From: Bacteroidota bacterium
Lineage (GTDB): Bacteria; Bacteroidota; Bacteroidia; AKYH767-A; 2013-40CM-41-45
Assembly: GCA_016721305.1 (NCBI GenBank)
Contig: JADKIH010000001.1
Span: forward strand, 372,001 to 436,000
DNA: 64,000 bases
Direction of reading: 5' to 3'
A program made the position numbers and the translations under genes. Shown here in pieces: positions 62,711-64,000 of the stretch (the first letter of the stretch is position 1; each line of letters starts with the position of its first letter). A model generated the notes under the pieces. The model worked only from the letters and a program-made list of their open reading frames with translations. It made no database searches and was not told where the DNA came from.

Positions 62711-64000
62711 TTAGAATTCAAAGATAACCCCAATACTAGGCGTCACCGACAAATCATCATTCTCCAACAACTTCGGAACGGCATTCGAACCATCATTCTT
62801 CACCGGACTTCCATCGGTAGTCTCGAAAGCCGTATTGTCGGCATTGCGCTTGAATGTGTAGTATGGTGCTGATTGCTGCTTCGTAAGTAAAATATTTTGA
62901 ATGTCGAGGAATAAATCGAGCGATGTATGCTTGAAATTAATCTTCTTATCAATTCGCAAATCAAGCTGACTGAATGTTCTCAGTCGAACGGAATTCAACT
63001 TCGTATAATCTAAAACTCCCGTTCCCAAAAGCATGTAATTTCTTTGCGATGCAGCCATATCAAATGGCGTGTACGGCACACCACCGGCCAGACGATACTT
63101 CAATCCCAATTGCCAGTTCTTACCAAACTTGTAACCAAGCGTCGCCGAGACCAAATGATTATTATCCCACGAAGACGCAATTAACTTTCCATCCGTTCCT
63201 GAAAAACGTGAACGGAAATAAGTATAACTAACAACGTAAAAAACCTTTTTGATTAATTTCTGTTGAACGAAAACTTCAAAACCTATGCATTCTCCCTTTC
63301 CGATACTATTGATTCGCTCGCTGCCCACAGATCCGAAATCCGATCCGAGATTTGCTAGAGAGATTCCGTCTTCGGCAGAGACAGGATAATTATTGTATTT
63401 CTTAAAAAACCCTTCAACAGTAAATCGCATACTTTCATTCGGCAAATATTGTGTTCCGAGAACATAATGTGTCGACTGAATGTATTTCATCGACTTGTTG
63501 ACGAGATCATTGTTTGCATCACGATAACCGATTGTGGTATAGGTCGGAATTTTGTAATAACTGCCGACCGATGCTGTGAGATCAACTTTTGGCGTGAGAT
63601 GATATGCAAGTGAAAACCGTGGTGACAATGTATTCAGCGGATTATTTCCATTTGTCAGAAAGCTATTCATATCGGTTCTCACTCCCAATGAAAGGAGCAA
63701 TTTTTCTTCGAGAACATTTTTTGAAACCGTTGCAAACGCACCATACTTGAAAAACTCTACGCTATTTGAAAAATCTACGATCGTACCCGGAAGTAGAATG
63801 ATTCCAAGTGAATCATAGAGCGTGTTCGTTGCCTTACTGTAAAGCGAGACATTATACTTTACATATTGTGCCATTACGCCGGCCGTGAACTTCCACCCGC
63901 TTTTAAACTTATTAATATCCCAGCGAAATTTATTCTCGATTTCCTGTGAACGCAATTTGTATGTGCGATTTTCTTCAACCTTATTTTCGTCAGTGAATTT
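62711..64000 (-). CDS. TonB-dependent receptor, C-terminal part, truncated at the window edge
   Basis: The frame is open to base 64000, so the plug domain is missing. The visible 430 residues form the end of a 22-strand barrel with alternating strands (FTAGVMAQYVKYNVSLYS, LLLSLGVRTDMNSFL, DLTASVGSYYKIPTYTTIG, FYVVSYTYFRSRFSG) and a final strand ending IGVIFEF, an aromatic C terminus as required for barrel assembly. NPLNTLSPRFSLAYHLTP is a typical TBDR turn. Energised by the TonB-ExbB-ExbD proteins encoded 13 kb away. Substrate unknown. Confidence 0.92.
   Translation of the reverse strand, partial: KFTDENKVEENRTYKLRSQEIENKFRWDINKFKSGWKFTAGVMAQYVKYNVSLYSKATNTLYDSLGIILLPGTIVDFSNSVEFFKYGAFATVSKNVLEEKLLLSLGVRTDMNSFLTNGNNPLNTLSPRFSLAYHLTPKVDLTASVGSYYKIPTYTTIGYRDANNDLVNKSMKYIQSTHYVLGTQYLPNESMRFTVEGFFKKYNNYPVSAEDGISLANLGSDFGSVGSERINSIGKGECIGFEVFVQQKLIKKVFYVVSYTYFRSRFSGTDGKLIASSWDNNHLVSATLGYKFGKNWQLGLKYRLAGGVPYTPFDMAASQRNYMLLGTGVLDYTKLNSVRLRTFSQLDLRIDKKINFKHTSLDLFLDIQNILLTKQQSAPYYTFKRNADNTAFETTDGSPVKNDGSNAVPKLLENDDLSVTPSIGVIFEF

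Overview
The window is a chromosomal segment of a member of the Bacteroidota, probably a gliding, type IX secreting environmental lineage. Evidence: five secreted proteins end in Por/T9SS-type sorting tails, a GldA ABC ATPase is present, several promoters carry the Bacteroidota -7 box TAnnTTTG, and the core gene orders (LUD-DUF2007-cdsA-psd, ExbB/ExbD flanked by TonB proteins) are typical of that phylum. There are no rRNA genes, no CRISPR array and no complete insertion sequence.

Layout. 0-6.9 kb: lipid synthesis (cdsA, psd), glutamate dehydrogenase, urocanate hydratase and a D-cysteine desulfhydrase-like enzyme. 7-12 kb: a LysM glucosaminidase, unknown secreted proteins and folC. 12.3-14.6 kb: a copper locus of MbnP plus an MbnH-like di-haem peroxidase behind a small Cys-rich protein. 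14.7-29 kb: surface and secreted proteins (GH18, PKD, DUF1501/DUF1800 pair, SBBP propeller, M43 protease). 29-33.7 kb: TatD, TcdA, a DinB/SRPBCC pair opposite an HxlR regulator, and a Fic protein with a palindromic operator. 33.8-45.9 kb: a tRNA-Val integration hot spot. It starts with two tRNA remnants and a GIY-YIG gene, then an 11.6 kb integrative element bounded by 48-bp direct repeats. The element carries a tyrosine integrase, an MmeI-type restriction-modification enzyme, an excisionase-like protein, an HUH rolling-circle-type Rep, an Abi HEPN protein with a candidate abiF RNA, and uncharacterised genes. 46-64 kb: an acyltransferase, the Exb/Ton system, nucleotide and tRNA quality control (MazG-like, Dtd, RsgA), gldA, metK behind a SAM-II-type riboswitch, a LruC lipoprotein, a 2-oxoacid:ferredoxin oxidoreductase and the end of a TonB-dependent receptor.

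How parts work together. ExbB/ExbD/TonB would energise receptors such as the one at the right edge. The T9SS-tagged proteins and GldA point to surface secretion and gliding. The integrative element is best read as a defence-loaded mobile island: the RM enzyme and the Abi/RNA pair are two independent anti-phage functions, moved by the integrase and perhaps amplified by Rep.

Two properties cut across the window. First, about thirty single-base indels, mostly missing bases in short homopolymers, split otherwise well conserved genes, including housekeeping ones (cdsA, folC, rsgA, gldA). I treat these as probable sequence errors and give merged coordinates. Second, many intergenic gaps hold tandem 7- or 8-base repeats, several arranged as inverted pairs able to form long hairpins; two arrays run right up to start codons.
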